Source of the DNA: Pseudomonadota bacterium
Lineage (GTDB): Bacteria; Pseudomonadota; Gammaproteobacteria; Burkholderiales; Burkholderiaceae_C
Reading direction: 5' to 3'
Assembly: GCA_021799355.1 (NCBI GenBank)
Contig: JAJZAQ010000001.1
Span: forward strand, 89,448 to 153,447
Length of the DNA: 64,000 nt
Every line of letters begins with the position of its first letter. Position 1 is the first letter of the stretch. Below the pieces are notes generated by a model. That model ran no database searches, was not told the origin of the DNA, and worked only from the letters and a program-made list of their open reading frames with translations. A program made the translations under genes and the position numbers. Shown in pieces: positions 18,966 through 29,090 of the stretch.

Positions 18966-20513
18966 TCAGCGCAGCCCGGTTTTCTTGATCTTGCCGGTGT
19001 CGGTGCGCGGCAGCGCATCGACGAATTCGACGGTTTTGGGCGCCATGAAGTTTTCGATGTGCGCCAGGCAATGCTTGATGACGTCGCGTTCGCTCAGGCT
19101 GCTGCCGGGCTGCCGTACGATAAACGCCTTGACCGCTTGGCCGAGCAGTTTGTCGTCCACGCCGATGACCGCGGCTTCGAGCACGCCGTCGATGCCGTAG
19201 ATCACGTTCTCGACCTCGCGCGGGCTGACTTTTTCGCCACGGGTCTTGATGATGTCGTCCTTGCGCGCGACGAAATACAGCCAGCCTTCGGCGTCGGTGC
19301 GGAACAGATCGCCGGAATACAGCACCATCTCGCCGGGCATCGGCCCCGGGCGCAGGCGTTCTGCGGTCTGCGCGGGTTTGCGCCAGTAGCCGCGCATCAC
19401 ATGGCTGCCGCGGATCACCAGCTCGCCGGTCGCCCCGTTGGGCAGACGGTTGCCGGCCTCATCGACCAGCCAGACCTCTTCGTTGGGCATGCCGCGGCCG
19501 ACGCTGGTCGGGCGGATGTCGAGCTGCTCGGGCGGCAGATAGGTCACGCGCTTGCATTCGGTCAGGCCATACATCGAATACAGCGTGGCCTGCGGAAACA
19601 GCGCACGGATCTGCCGGATCTGGCTTTCGGGCAAGGCAGCCGCGGTGTTGGTGATCAGCCGCAGCGCCGACAGGTCGTGCTCGCGCAGGGTCTTGATCTG
19701 GGTGAGCAGGGTGAACATGGTCGGCACCCCGGGGAACACGGTGGCGCGCTCGCTGACCATGCGCTCCAGTACTTTCACCGGGAAGGTGAACGAGCGCTCC
19801 AGCTGCACCGTCGCCCCCAGGCTGAACGCCATGAGGATCTGGTACAGCCCATAGTCGAACGCCAGCGGCAGCGCGCAGACGATGACATCTCTCTCGCGCA
19901 GCCCGAGGTAACTGCGCACCGAGCGCAGCGCGGTGAGCATATTGAGGTGGGTGAGCATCACCCCCTTGGCGTCGCCGGTGGAGCCTGAGGTGTAGATGAT
20001 CGCTGCCAGGTCCTGGTCGATCAGCACCGGCGGATCGCTGCCGGGCGCGCCGCTGGCCGCAGGCGGTGGGAACGGGCGTTCGCGCGGGTCGGGGGTGCCG
20101 GGGTCGGGCCGGCCCTGGGCGTAGGCGGTGCACATCCAGCAGGTGCGCACACTGGGGCTGGCGGAGAGCGCTGCGCGCGCCGTCTCAGCCAGCTCCTGCT
20201 GGGTGAGCAGGGCGCAGGCCTCGGCGTCGTTGAGGATGTAGGCGAGCTTGTCCGCCTTGGTCAGGGTGTTGACCGGCATGAACACCGCGCCGACCTTGAG
20301 CACCGCGTAGATCGCCGCGACCATTTCGACGCAGTTGTCGAGAAACAGCGCCACCCGCTCGCCGCGCTGCACCCCCGCCTCGCGCAGCGCTGCGGCGATG
20401 CCCTCGACCCGCGCGGCGATGTCGCCATAGCTCGTGGCCACGCCTTCGCGGCTGATCGCCCGCTTGTGCGGCAGCCGTGCGGCGGTGTGTTCGAAGGTGT
20501 GGTGCAGCAGCAT
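18966..20513 (-). CDS. AMP-forming acyl-CoA/acyl-ACP ligase
   Basis: IIYTSGSTGDAKGVMLTH, SMYGLTECKR, YSGDLFRTDAEGWLYFVARKDDIIKTRGEKVSPREVE, PRTDTGKIKK. Confidence 0.93.
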   Translation of the reverse strand: MLLHHTFEHTAARLPHKRAISREGVATSYGDIAARVEGIAAALREAGVQRGERVALFLDNCVEMVAAIYAVLKVGAVFMPVNTLTKADKLAYILNDAEACALLTQQELAETARAALSASPSVRTCWMCTAYAQGRPDPGTPDPRERPFPPPAASGAPGSDPPVLIDQDLAAIIYTSGSTGDAKGVMLTHLNMLTALRSVRSYLGLRERDVIVCALPLAFDYGLYQILMAFSLGATVQLERSFTFPVKVLERMVSERATVFPGVPTMFTLLTQIKTLREHDLSALRLITNTAAALPESQIRQIRALFPQATLYSMYGLTECKRVTYLPPEQLDIRPTSVGRGMPNEEVWLVDEAGNRLPNGATGELVIRGSHVMRGYWRKPAQTAERLRPGPMPGEMVLYSGDLFRTDAEGWLYFVARKDDIIKTRGEKVSPREVENVIYGIDGVLEAAVIGVDDKLLGQAVKAFIVRQPGSSLSERDVIKHCLAHIENFMAPKTVEFVDALPRTDTGKIKKTGLR

Positions 20514-20710
20514 GGGGGTCAAAAAAAGCCGATTGCTCCGAGCATACGGGGCAGGGTGGCGGTTTTGACACCCCGCATTCAGGATGGGGGCACGAAATGT
20601 GACATTCTGTGCCAGTCGGCAGAGGGGCAAATCCGCCTGCAGACGCCGCTGGCGCGGCAGCTCGAAGCCGCGCGCAGGTTATGCTTGGCGCTTTGATCCG
20701 GGACGGTGAC

Positions 20711-21508
20711 ATGGGTCTGGGGCTTTACATCATCGGTGATGAAATTCTGTCGGGTAAACGGCAGGACAAGCATTTTTCGCATGTGCTGGGTTTGCTCGCC
20801 GCCCGCCGCATGCGGCTCAACTGGGTGCAGTACCTCGGCGACGATCCGGCGCTGCTGGCCGCGGCCTTTGCGGCCAGTTTCGGCCGTGGTGACGTGGCGC
20901 TGAGTTGCGGCGGCATCGGCGCGACGCCGGACGACCACACCCGGCAGAGCGCGGCGCAGGCGCTGGGCGTGCCGCTGGAATTGCATCCGCAGGCCAGGGA
21001 ACTCATTCAGCAGCGCATCCGCGACGCCGGGTTGGGCGATGTAGACACTGCGGCCAACCGGCAGCGGCTGCAGATGGGCATGTTTCCGCAGGGCAGTGCG
21101 ATCATCCCCAACCCGTACAACCGCATTCCCGGTTTTTCCATCCGTCAGCACTTCTTCGTTCCAGGATTCCCGGTCATGGCCTGGCCGATGCTCGAATGGG
21201 TGCTCGACGGGCCTCTGGCGCACCTGCACGGCCTCGGTCACCAGGTCGAGCGCGCGGTGATCGTGCGCAACGCCCTCGAATCCGACCTCACCCCGTTGAT
21301 GGAAGACATCGAGCGGCGGTTTGCCGGGATCAAGGTGTTCAGCCTTCCCAGCGTCGATCATCCCGTCTGGGGCCGGCATATCGAACTGGGAGTCAAGGGC
21401 GATGCCTCGGTGGTCGAGCAGGCATTTGCCTATCTGCGCGAACACCTGCCGCCCGGAGTCTGGGAAGATGCACCAATTTCGACCGATTCGCACCAAACAA
21501 GTGCGTGA
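20711..21508 (+). CDS. molybdopterin-binding / CinA-like domain protein
   Basis: YIIGDEILSGKRQDKHFSHV, LSCGGIGATPDDHTRQSAAQALG, typical of MoaB/CinA N-domain proteins. Confidence 0.87.
   Translation: MGLGLYIIGDEILSGKRQDKHFSHVLGLLAARRMRLNWVQYLGDDPALLAAAFAASFGRGDVALSCGGIGATPDDHTRQSAAQALGVPLELHPQARELIQQRIRDAGLGDVDTAANRQRLQMGMFPQGSAIIPNPYNRIPGFSIRQHFFVPGFPVMAWPMLEWVLDGPLAHLHGLGHQVERAVIVRNALESDLTPLMEDIERRFAGIKVFSLPSVDHPVWGRHIELGVKGDASVVEQAFAYLREHLPPGVWEDAPISTDSHQTSA
21489..21505. promoter_or_regulatory. NtrC-binding-site-like inverted repeat (distal)
   Basis: CGCACCAAACAAGTGCG, 17 nt, against TGCACC-N5-GGTGCA. Confidence 0.7.
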
Positions 21509-21516
21509 TGGCATGA

Positions 21517-21533
21517 TGCACCAAAAACGTGCG
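21517..21533. promoter_or_regulatory. NtrC-binding-site-like inverted repeat (proximal)
   Basis: TGCACCAAAAACGTGCG, 17 nt, against TGCACC-N5-GGTGCA. Confidence 0.7.
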
Positions 21534-21614
21534 ACGACAGAGATTTGTATTTGTCTCCCTGGGCAACTGACCGCCTGTCCGCAGCCGGGGAGGCTGGCGA
21601 AGGCTTCGGCTGCC

Positions 21615-21628
21615 GGCATGCTTTCTGC
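21615..21628 (+). promoter_or_regulatory. sigma-54 (-24/-12) promoter of glnA
   Basis: GGCATGCTTTCTGC: exact GG-N10-GC spacing, about 110 nt upstream of glnA and downstream of two NtrC-like sites. Confidence 0.7.
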
Positions 21629-21736
21629 TAGATTGCATGGACAGCGCGGCGATCGCAGCCGGTGACGCCGGGCGCCGTCTTTTTTGGATGCGGACACGCA
21701 CACCCGAACGCATTTACAACCTGACAGGAGAGTTTT

Positions 21737-23152
21737 ATGAGCAAATCAGTCGCTGACGTCATGGGCATGGTCAAGGAGCACGACGTCAAGTTTGTCGATT
21801 TCCGCTTCACCGACACCCGTGGCAAAGAGCAGCACGTCACCGTGCCGATTTCGGCGTTCAACGAAAGCAAGTTCTCCGAAGGGCATGCGTTCGACGGGTC
21901 GTCGATTGCCGGGTGGAAGGGTATCGAAGCCTCCGACATGCTGCTCATGCCCGATCCGAACACCGCCAACATCGACCCGTTCATGGAGGAGACCACGCTG
22001 CTGCTGTCCTGCGACGTGCTCGAACCCGCCGACGGCAAGCCGTATGACCGTGACCCGCGCTCCATCGCCAAAAAGGCCGAGGCGTATCTGAAGGCTTCCG
22101 GCCTGGGCGACACCGCCTACTTCGGCCCGGAACCCGAGTTTTTCATTTTCGACCAGGTGCGCTGGAACGTGGACATGTCCGGCTGCTTCGTCAAAATCGA
22201 CTCGGCCGAGGCCGCCTGGGCCACCGGCGACAAGCTCGAAGGGGGCAACCTGGGCCACCGCCCGGCGGTCAAGGGCGGTTATTTCCCCGTGCCGCCGATC
22301 GACAGCCTGCAGGACATCCGTTCCGAAATGTGCCTGCTGCTCGAACAGATGGGCGTGCCCGTCGAGGTGCATCACCACGAAGTGGCCAACGCCGGCCAGT
22401 GTGAAATCGGCACCAAGTTCTCCACCCTGGTGCAGCGCGCCGACTGGACGCAGATCCTGAAGTACGTGGTGCAGAACGTCGCGCAGGCTTACGGCAAGAC
22501 CGCGACCTTCATGCCCAAACCCATCGTCGGCGACAACGGCAGCGGCATGCACGTGCACCAATCGGTGTGGAAAGACGGCAAAAACCTGTTCGCCGGCAAC
22601 GGCTACGCCGGTCTGAGCGATTTCGCCCTGTACTACATCGGCGGCATCATCAAGCATGCGCGTGCGCTCAACGCCATCACCAACCCGGGCACCAACTCCT
22701 ACAAGCGCCTGGTGCCGGGCTTCGAAGCCCCGGTGATGCTGGCGTACTCGGCGCGTAACCGCTCGGCGTCGATCCGCGTGCCCTTCGTGCAGAGCGACAA
22801 GGCCCGTCGCATCGAAGTGCGTTTCCCCGACCCCACGGCCAACCCCTACCTGGCGTTTGCCGCCATGCTCATGGCCGGTCTGGACGGCGTGGAAAACAAA
22901 ATCCATCCGGGCGAAGCCGCGAGCAAAAACCTCTACGACCTGCCGCCGGAAGAGGAGGCCAAGATCCCGACCGTGTGCTCTAGCCTCGACCAGGCGCTGG
23001 ACTATCTGGACAAAGACCGTGCCTTCCTCACCAAGGGCGGGGTGTTCAGCGACGATTTCATCAGCGCCTACATCGAGCTGAAGATGGAAGAAGTCACGCG
23101 TTTCCGCATGACCACGCACCCGGTCGAGTTCGATATGTACTACTCGCTGTAA
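21737..23152 (+). CDS. glnA: glutamine synthetase type I
   Basis: [85 protein letters not shown] adenylylation site. Confidence 0.98.
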   Translation: MSKSVADVMGMVKEHDVKFVDFRFTDTRGKEQHVTVPISAFNESKFSEGHAFDGSSIAGWKGIEASDMLLMPDPNTANIDPFMEETTLLLSCDVLEPADGKPYDRDPRSIAKKAEAYLKASGLGDTAYFGPEPEFFIFDQVRWNVDMSGCFVKIDSAEAAWATGDKLEGGNLGHRPAVKGGYFPVPPIDSLQDIRSEMCLLLEQMGVPVEVHHHEVANAGQCEIGTKFSTLVQRADWTQILKYVVQNVAQAYGKTATFMPKPIVGDNGSGMHVHQSVWKDGKNLFAGNGYAGLSDFALYYIGGIIKHARALNAITNPGTNSYKRLVPGFEAPVMLAYSARNRSASIRVPFVQSDKARRIEVRFPDPTANPYLAFAAMLMAGLDGVENKIHPGEAASKNLYDLPPEEEAKIPTVCSSLDQALDYLDKDRAFLTKGGVFSDDFISAYIELKMEEVTRFRMTTHPVEFDMYYSL

Positions 23153-23172
23153 GCCATCGGCACAGGAGGCAA

Positions 23173-23197
23173 AGCGGCCGGCAGGCCGCTTTTTTTT
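23173..23197 (+). terminator. intrinsic terminator after glnA
   Basis: AGCGGCC-GGCA-GGCCGCT perfect 7-bp stem followed by T7. Confidence 0.9.
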
Positions 23198-23284
23198 GCC
23201 GGTTTGCAACGCGCTGTCAGCCGTTTGGCGGTGTCGTGCGTTGCCGGCTTACACTCCCGCAGGTTTTCACGCTATCGTTAGCCC

Positions 23285-23836
23285 ATGACCCAGATCGTTC
23301 GTTTTTCCGGCTGGATGGCGGCACTGGCTGCCGTGACGGCATTGACTGTGCCCGGCATGGCGCAGGCGCAGACCGATCCGCAACGAGTCTACCGTTGCCC
23401 CGACAACTCCTACACCAACGATTTGTCGGAGGTGCGGGAAAAAAACTGCAAGCTGATCGACAACGCCAACGTCAGCATTCTGTCCAGCCCGGGCATGCCG
23501 CCGAAAGTCATCGGCTCCGGGCCGCGTGAGGGAGGCTCGAAGGCCGCGCCGGGCAATCAGGCGGTGCGCGTCGCTCCGGCCACGCAAAAGGAACGCGACG
23601 CCGAGGCGCGACGAATTCTGGAGCAGGAGTTGCAGCAGCAGCAGGCGCGGCTGGAGCAGCTGCTCAAGGAGTACAACAACGGTCACCCCGATTACCTGCC
23701 GAGCGAGCGCATCGCCGGCGGCGGCGTCAAGGGCGGCGAGTATGCACAGCGGGTGGCCGAAATGAGAGACCAGATCGCCATGACGCAGGCGAATATCGCG
23801 GCATTGCAGCGCGAACTGCAAAAATACCCGCAATGA
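23285..23836 (+). CDS. DUF4124-like secreted protein with coiled-coil C-terminus
   Basis: Signal peptide; QRVYRCPDNSYTNDLSEVREKNCKLID; Gln-rich coiled coil. Confidence 0.7.
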   Translation: MTQIVRFSGWMAALAAVTALTVPGMAQAQTDPQRVYRCPDNSYTNDLSEVREKNCKLIDNANVSILSSPGMPPKVIGSGPREGGSKAAPGNQAVRVAPATQKERDAEARRILEQELQQQQARLEQLLKEYNNGHPDYLPSERIAGGGVKGGEYAQRVAEMRDQIAMTQANIAALQRELQKYPQ

Positions 23837-23881
23837 ACCGCGCTACGGCAGCGCACGTGCATCGCTCCAGACGATCCGCTC

Positions 23882-24940
23882 GTGGCCATCGGGTTGACTG
23901 AATGTCCTGCGTTGGACTGGCTGGCGTCGATGGCGGCGCTGGTCGATGCACAGGGCCTGATCCGTTACGCCAACCCGGCGCTGGAAAACGGCCTGGGTGT
24001 GTCCCGCCGCATGCTCGCCGCGCAAAGCCTCGGCCACTGGCTGGACTGTCCGGCGGTGTGGCAGGCTGCGCTGCAGCAGGTGCAGCGCGACGAGTTCAGC
24101 AATAAGCGCTTCGATTGTCTGCTGCGGCTGCGCGAGCCCATTCCCGTCCAGGTCATCGTCGGCCGCACCGATCATCCCGAAGGCTGGCTGCTGGTCGAAC
24201 TCGTCGAGGTCAGCCAGCAAACCCGGCTGGAACGCGAGGAGCAGTGGCACAACCAGGCGCAGGCAAACAAAGAACTCATCCGCAACCTGGCGCACGAAAT
24301 CAAAAACCCGCTGGGGGGCATCCGCGGCGCGGCGCAGCTGCTTCACGCCGAGTTGCCGTCTGCCGAACTGCAGGAGTACACCCAAGTCATCATCGCCGAG
24401 GCCGACCGTCTGCAGACCCTGGTCGACCGCCTGCTCGCCCCCCATCGCAAGCCCCACGTCGTGGGTGACGTGAACATCCACGAAATTTGCGAGCACGTGC
24501 GCACGCTGCTGCTGGCGGAGTTTCCCCGCGGGCTGGTCGTCGAGCAGGACTATGACGCCAGCCTGCCCGAATTTCGCGGAGACAAAGAGCAGCTCATCCA
24601 GGCTGTGCTCAATATCGCGCACAACGCGGCGCAGGCGCTGCAGCAGCGCATCGCGCAGGGAGATGCTCGCATCGTGCTGCGCACCCGGGTGGCGCGGCAA
24701 GTGACCATCGCGCGCCAGCGGTACAAACTGGCACTGGTCTTGCATATCGTGGACAACGGCCCCGGAGTGCCGGCGGAACTGAAAGATCGCATTTTTTTCC
24801 CGCTGATTTCCGGGCGTGAAGGAGGCAGCGGCCTGGGCCTGACCCTGGCGCAGACCTTCGTGCAGCAACACCAGGGAACCATCGAATGCGACAGCCAGCC
24901 CGGACACACCGATTTCCGCATCACCATTCCCCTGCCGTGA
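23882..24940 (+). CDS. glnL: nitrogen regulation sensor kinase NtrB
   Basis: PAS-like N-term; LIRNLAHEIKNPLGGIRGAAQLL H-box; DNGPGVPAELKDRIFFPLISGREGGSGLGLTLAQ; followed by ntrC. Confidence 0.95.
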   Translation: MAIGLTECPALDWLASMAALVDAQGLIRYANPALENGLGVSRRMLAAQSLGHWLDCPAVWQAALQQVQRDEFSNKRFDCLLRLREPIPVQVIVGRTDHPEGWLLVELVEVSQQTRLEREEQWHNQAQANKELIRNLAHEIKNPLGGIRGAAQLLHAELPSAELQEYTQVIIAEADRLQTLVDRLLAPHRKPHVVGDVNIHEICEHVRTLLLAEFPRGLVVEQDYDASLPEFRGDKEQLIQAVLNIAHNAAQALQQRIAQGDARIVLRTRVARQVTIARQRYKLALVLHIVDNGPGVPAELKDRIFFPLISGREGGSGLGLTLAQTFVQQHQGTIECDSQPGHTDFRITIPLP

Positions 24941-24965
24941 ACGCGGTGCAGCCGAGGGGCGGGCG

Positions 24966-26453
24966 ATGAAGCCGATCTGGGTGGTCGACGACGACGCCTC
25001 GATCCGCTTCGTGCTGGAAAAGGCGCTGCACAAGGCCGGGCTGCAGGTGCGCTGCTTTTCCAACCCGCGTGACGTGCTGGCGGCATTTGCCGAGTCCTGC
25101 CCGCAAGTGCTGGTCAGCGACATCCGCATGCCCGGAGGCAACGGCATCGAACTGCTGCAGCATATCCGCCAGTCGCATCCGGCGGTGCCGGTGATCATCA
25201 TGACGGCGTACTCCGACCTGGACAGCGCGGTCGCCGCTTTGCAGGGCGGGGCGTTCGATTACCTGAGCAAGCCGTTCGACGTCGACAAGGCGGTGGAGCT
25301 GATCGGCCGCGCGGTCGACGAAAGCCTGCGCGAGGAGCAGGCCGAGGAACAGCAAAACGGTGCCCCCGAGTTGCTCGGCCAGGCCCCGGCCATGCAGGAG
25401 GTGTTTCGTGCCATCGGCCGGCTGGCGCATTCGCAGGTGACCGTGCTCATCACCGGTGAGTCGGGAACCGGCAAGGAACTGGTGGCGCGTGCGCTGCACA
25501 AACACAGCCCGCGCGCCGGCGGGCCGTTCGTCGCCATCAACACCGCGGCGATTCCCCGCGACCTGCTCGAAAGCGAGCTGTTCGGCCACGAACGCGGCGC
25601 TTTCACCGGGGCGCAGACTATGCGGCGCGGCCGCTTCGAGCAGGCCGAGGGCGGAACGCTGTTTCTCGATGAAATCGGCGACATGCCGCTGGAACTGCAG
25701 ACCCGCCTGCTGCGCGTGCTCTCCGATGGGCATTACTACCGCGTCGGCGGGCACAGCGCGATTCAATCTCACGTGCGGGTGATCGCGGCGACGCACCAGA
25801 ACCTGGAACAGCGGGTGGCGCAGGGCCAGTTCCGCGAAGACTTGTTTCATCGACTGAACGTCATCCGCCTGCGGCTGCCGCCGCTGCGTGAGCGCAGTGA
25901 AGACATCGCGCCGCTGACACGGCATTTCCTGCTGCGCAGCGCGCAGCAGCTCGCCGTCGAGCCCAAGCGGATTTCGGCCGAAGCCCTGCAGGTGCTGCAG
26001 CAGTTTGCCTTTCCCGGCAACGTGCGCCAGCTCGAAAATCTGTGCCAGTGGCTCACGGTGATGGCCCCGGCGCAAACCATCCAGGTCAAAGACCTGCCGC
26101 CTGAACTGCGTCCAGAACCAGCCGCACCGGGGCATCCCGTGGCGTCAGCAGCCGAAGTTGCTGCGGCGCGCCCCGGCGGCGAGGTTGCGCCTGCCGGGCC
26201 GGCGGCAGCGCCGTTGCCGGCCACTGCGGGTGGCGAGTGGGAGCGCGGCGTCGAACGCGAGGCGCTGGCCTTGATGCGCAGCGGCATGCGTGACGTGATG
26301 GAACTGCTCAGCCAGCGCTTTGAGCGCGCGGTGATTGCCGCGGCGCTGGCGCACACTCACGGACGGCGCATCGAGGCGGCGCAAAAACTCGGCATCGGCC
26401 GCAACACCATCACCCGCAAGATTCACGAACTCGGAATGGACGATGCCGGCTGA
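24966..26453 (+). CDS. glnG: nitrogen regulation response regulator NtrC
   Basis: WVVDDDASIRFVLEKAL receiver, GESGTGKELVARALH and ESELFGHERGAFTGA AAA+ motifs, Fis-type HTH at C-term. Confidence 0.96.
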   Translation: MKPIWVVDDDASIRFVLEKALHKAGLQVRCFSNPRDVLAAFAESCPQVLVSDIRMPGGNGIELLQHIRQSHPAVPVIIMTAYSDLDSAVAALQGGAFDYLSKPFDVDKAVELIGRAVDESLREEQAEEQQNGAPELLGQAPAMQEVFRAIGRLAHSQVTVLITGESGTGKELVARALHKHSPRAGGPFVAINTAAIPRDLLESELFGHERGAFTGAQTMRRGRFEQAEGGTLFLDEIGDMPLELQTRLLRVLSDGHYYRVGGHSAIQSHVRVIAATHQNLEQRVAQGQFREDLFHRLNVIRLRLPPLRERSEDIAPLTRHFLLRSAQQLAVEPKRISAEALQVLQQFAFPGNVRQLENLCQWLTVMAPAQTIQVKDLPPELRPEPAAPGHPVASAAEVAAARPGGEVAPAGPAAAPLPATAGGEWERGVEREALALMRSGMRDVMELLSQRFERAVIAAALAHTHGRRIEAAQKLGIGRNTITRKIHELGMDDAG

Positions 26454-27211
26454 AACGTGGCGATGACTGGCGCGTGGTCGCTGGGGCGCTCGTTTTTGCG
26501 CGGGGCTTTGTCGATGGTGCACGACAGCAGTTGCTCGCGCAGCGCGGCGCTGACCAGGATATGGTCGATGCGCAGCCCCTGGTTTTTGCGAAACGCCAGA
26601 TTGCGATAGTCCCACCACGTCCAGCTTTTCGGCGGCTGCTCGAAGGCGCGGAAGGCATCGGTCAGCCCGAGGGCGAGCAGTTGCCGGAAGTGTTCGCGTT
26701 CCTGCGGTGTGCAGTGGATCTGTCCGTCCCAGGCGACGGGGTCGTAGACGTCGCGGTCTTCAGGGGCGATATTGAAGTCGCCGAGCAGCAGCAGCCGCGG
26801 AAAGCGTTGCAGCTCGGTGGCAAGCCAGGCCTGCAGCGCGTCGAGCCAGCGCATCTTGTAGCTGAATTTATCGCTGTCGGGTGCCTGGCCGTTTGGAAAG
26901 TAGGCGTCGATGATGCGCACGCCCTGCACCGTGGCGGCGAGCACGCGGGCCTGATCGTCGTCGAAACCGGGGATGTTGCGCTGCACGGCGTCCAGCGGCA
27001 AGCGGCTGAGCAGGGCCACGCCGTTATAGGTGCGCTGGCCGAAGCTGACACTCTGATAGCCGGCTGCGGCGAGTGCGTCGTGGGGGAATTTGTCGTCACT
27101 GAGCTTGGTTTCCTGCAGCGCCAGCACGTCGGGCTGATGGGCCTGCAGCCAATCGAGCACTTGCGGCAGACGCACGGCCAGCGAGTTCACGTTCCAGGTG
27201 GCGATTTTCAT
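26423..27211 (-). CDS. xthA: exodeoxyribonuclease III
   Basis: MKIATWNVNSLAVRLPQVLDWL, LQETKLSDDKFP, LLLGDFNIAPEDRDVYDP, RIDHILVS, SDHAPV. Overlaps ntrC tail-to-tail by 31 nt. Confidence 0.95.
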   Translation of the reverse strand: MKIATWNVNSLAVRLPQVLDWLQAHQPDVLALQETKLSDDKFPHDALAAAGYQSVSFGQRTYNGVALLSRLPLDAVQRNIPGFDDDQARVLAATVQGVRIIDAYFPNGQAPDSDKFSYKMRWLDALQAWLATELQRFPRLLLLGDFNIAPEDRDVYDPVAWDGQIHCTPQEREHFRQLLALGLTDAFRAFEQPPKSWTWWDYRNLAFRKNQGLRIDHILVSAALREQLLSCTIDKAPRKNERPSDHAPVIATFQPASSIPSS

Positions 27212-27293
27212 GGTGGGACAGGCAAAATCTGCATTGTGCCTGCGCAGCAGGCGGGTCGGGTTTACATTCGGACGCAATGTCAGCCGTCCCTGA

Positions 27294-27306
27294 GTTATAA
27301 AGTAAC
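27294..27306. promoter_or_regulatory. Zur-box-like palindrome upstream of the second metal ABC transporter
   Basis: GTTATAAAGTAAC against GTTATA-N-TATAAC: two mismatches; 30 nt upstream of the SBP start. Confidence 0.6.
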
Positions 27307-27336
27307 ATCATCTGCTCCCATTTCTTCTCCGTCGTG

Positions 27337-28233
27337 ATGTCCATTCGTCGCATCCTGTCTGCCTTGCTGCGCGGTTGTCTGCTGTGGGTCGGCGCCCTGG
27401 CCGCGGCAGCGCATGCCGCGCCGGTGCCGGTGGTCGCGGCAGAAAGCACATACGGCGTGATCGCCCAGGCCATCGGCGGTGACCAGGTCACCGTCGACAG
27501 CATCATCCGCAACCCCAACGTCGACCCGCACAGCTTCGAGGCCACGCCCGAAGTGGCGCGACAGGTGGCGCGTGCGCGTATCGTCCTGCTCAACGGCCTG
27601 GGTTACGACGCCTGGATGCAGCAGCTGCTGGCCGCCAACCCGGCGCCGCAGCGCGTGGTCATCGTGGCCGCGCAGCTCGATCCGTCGCGGATCATGGCAG
27701 ACAGGAATCCCCATGTGTTTTACGACCCGGTGGTGATGCAGCGGGTGGCGCAGCGTCTGACCGGTGAGCTGCAGCGCCTCGATCCGGCGCATGCCGCACA
27801 GTTCGCGCAGCGGCTGGCCGCGTTCGACGCCGGCTTGCGGCGCCTCATCGCGGCACAAGCCGCGCTGGCCATGGCGCATCCGCGGTTGCAGGTCAGCGCC
27901 ACCGAGCCGGTGGCCGGCTATCTGCTGCGGCAGTTGGGGTGGGTGAGCCTGGGGCAGAAACTGCAATTCGACGTGATGAACGGCACCGAGCCGTCACCCG
28001 CCGAGGTCGCCCGGTTCGAGGACGATTTGCGGCAGCACAAAGCCGCATTGCTGTTCTACAACCGCCAGGTCAACGATCCGCTGACCAGCCGTCTGCGCGC
28101 CATCGCCCGGCAGGCCGGAGTGGCTGTGGTCGGTGTGGACGAATTCGTTCCGCCGCAGACCAGCTACGTGCAATGGCAACTGCAGACGCTGGACGCCATC
28201 GGCCGGGCCTTGCGCAAGGACAGCCGGCATTGA
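27337..28233 (+). CDS. metal (Zn/Mn-type) ABC transporter substrate-binding protein
   Basis: Signal peptide; VVAAESTYGVIAQAIGGDQVTVDSIIRNPNVDPHSFEATPE; NGLGYDAWMQQLL. Confidence 0.9.
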   Translation: MSIRRILSALLRGCLLWVGALAAAAHAAPVPVVAAESTYGVIAQAIGGDQVTVDSIIRNPNVDPHSFEATPEVARQVARARIVLLNGLGYDAWMQQLLAANPAPQRVVIVAAQLDPSRIMADRNPHVFYDPVVMQRVAQRLTGELQRLDPAHAAQFAQRLAAFDAGLRRLIAAQAALAMAHPRLQVSATEPVAGYLLRQLGWVSLGQKLQFDVMNGTEPSPAEVARFEDDLRQHKAALLFYNRQVNDPLTSRLRAIARQAGVAVVGVDEFVPPQTSYVQWQLQTLDAIGRALRKDSRH

Positions 28234-29090
28234 ACGCGCTGACTGCAGCAGCATCGCCGGATTGGGCGATCGATGCCGAAGGTCTGCGCTGTCTGCTCGG
28301 CGGCCGCACCGTGGTCGATGGCCTGGATCTGCGTATCGCCTCAGGGCAGTTCGTCGGTGTGTTCGGTGCCAATGGCGCGGGCAAGACCACGCTGCTGCGC
28401 GCGTTGCTCGGTCTGGTGCCGGTGCAGGCGCAGCGCCTGCGGCTGCTCGGTGCCGAAGGCGTCAGCCGCCGCACGCAGGTGGGCTATGTGGCGCAGCGCG
28501 ACCCCGTCGGTGCCGACAGTTTTTTGCGCGTGCGCAGTTTCGTCGCCGCGGCGTGGCAGGGTGAGCGCTGGGGTCTGGGCTGGTCGCAGGCGGCGCAGCG
28601 CAATCTGGCGGTGGATCGGGCGCTGCGCGCCCTGGAAATCGGCGATCTGGCCGAGCGCGGGATGGACACGCTGTCCGGCGGGCAGCGGCAGCGCGTGCGC
28701 ATCGCCCAGGCGCTGGTCAATCCGGTGCGCATGCTGCTGCTCGATGAACCGTTGTCCAACCTCGATCCGCAGGCGCAGCAGCGCATTCTGCTCACCGCCC
28801 GCAGGCTGTGCAGCGAGCAGGGGATCACCGTGCTGATGACCGCGCACGACATCAACCCCCTGTTGCCGCACATGGATCGCGTGCTCTATCTGGCCGAAGG
28901 CCGCGGACGGCTGGGTACGGTGGACGAGGTGGTCAACGGCCCGGCGCTGAGCGCGCTCTACGGCGTGCCGATGGCCGTGGCGCGCGACGCAGGCTATGTG
29001 TTCATCCACCCCGCGCACGGCTTCATGGCCGAGGGCGCGGCGCATTGCTGCGACCCCGATCACGCGGCAAGCCACCGGGAGGGGGCATGA
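28230..29090 (+). CDS. metal ABC transporter ATP-binding protein
   Basis: [51 protein letters not shown] start overlaps the SBP stop. Confidence 0.9.
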   Translation: MNALTAAASPDWAIDAEGLRCLLGGRTVVDGLDLRIASGQFVGVFGANGAGKTTLLRALLGLVPVQAQRLRLLGAEGVSRRTQVGYVAQRDPVGADSFLRVRSFVAAAWQGERWGLGWSQAAQRNLAVDRALRALEIGDLAERGMDTLSGGQRQRVRIAQALVNPVRMLLLDEPLSNLDPQAQQRILLTARRLCSEQGITVLMTAHDINPLLPHMDRVLYLAEGRGRLGTVDEVVNGPALSALYGVPMAVARDAGYVFIHPAHGFMAEGAAHCCDPDHAASHREGA

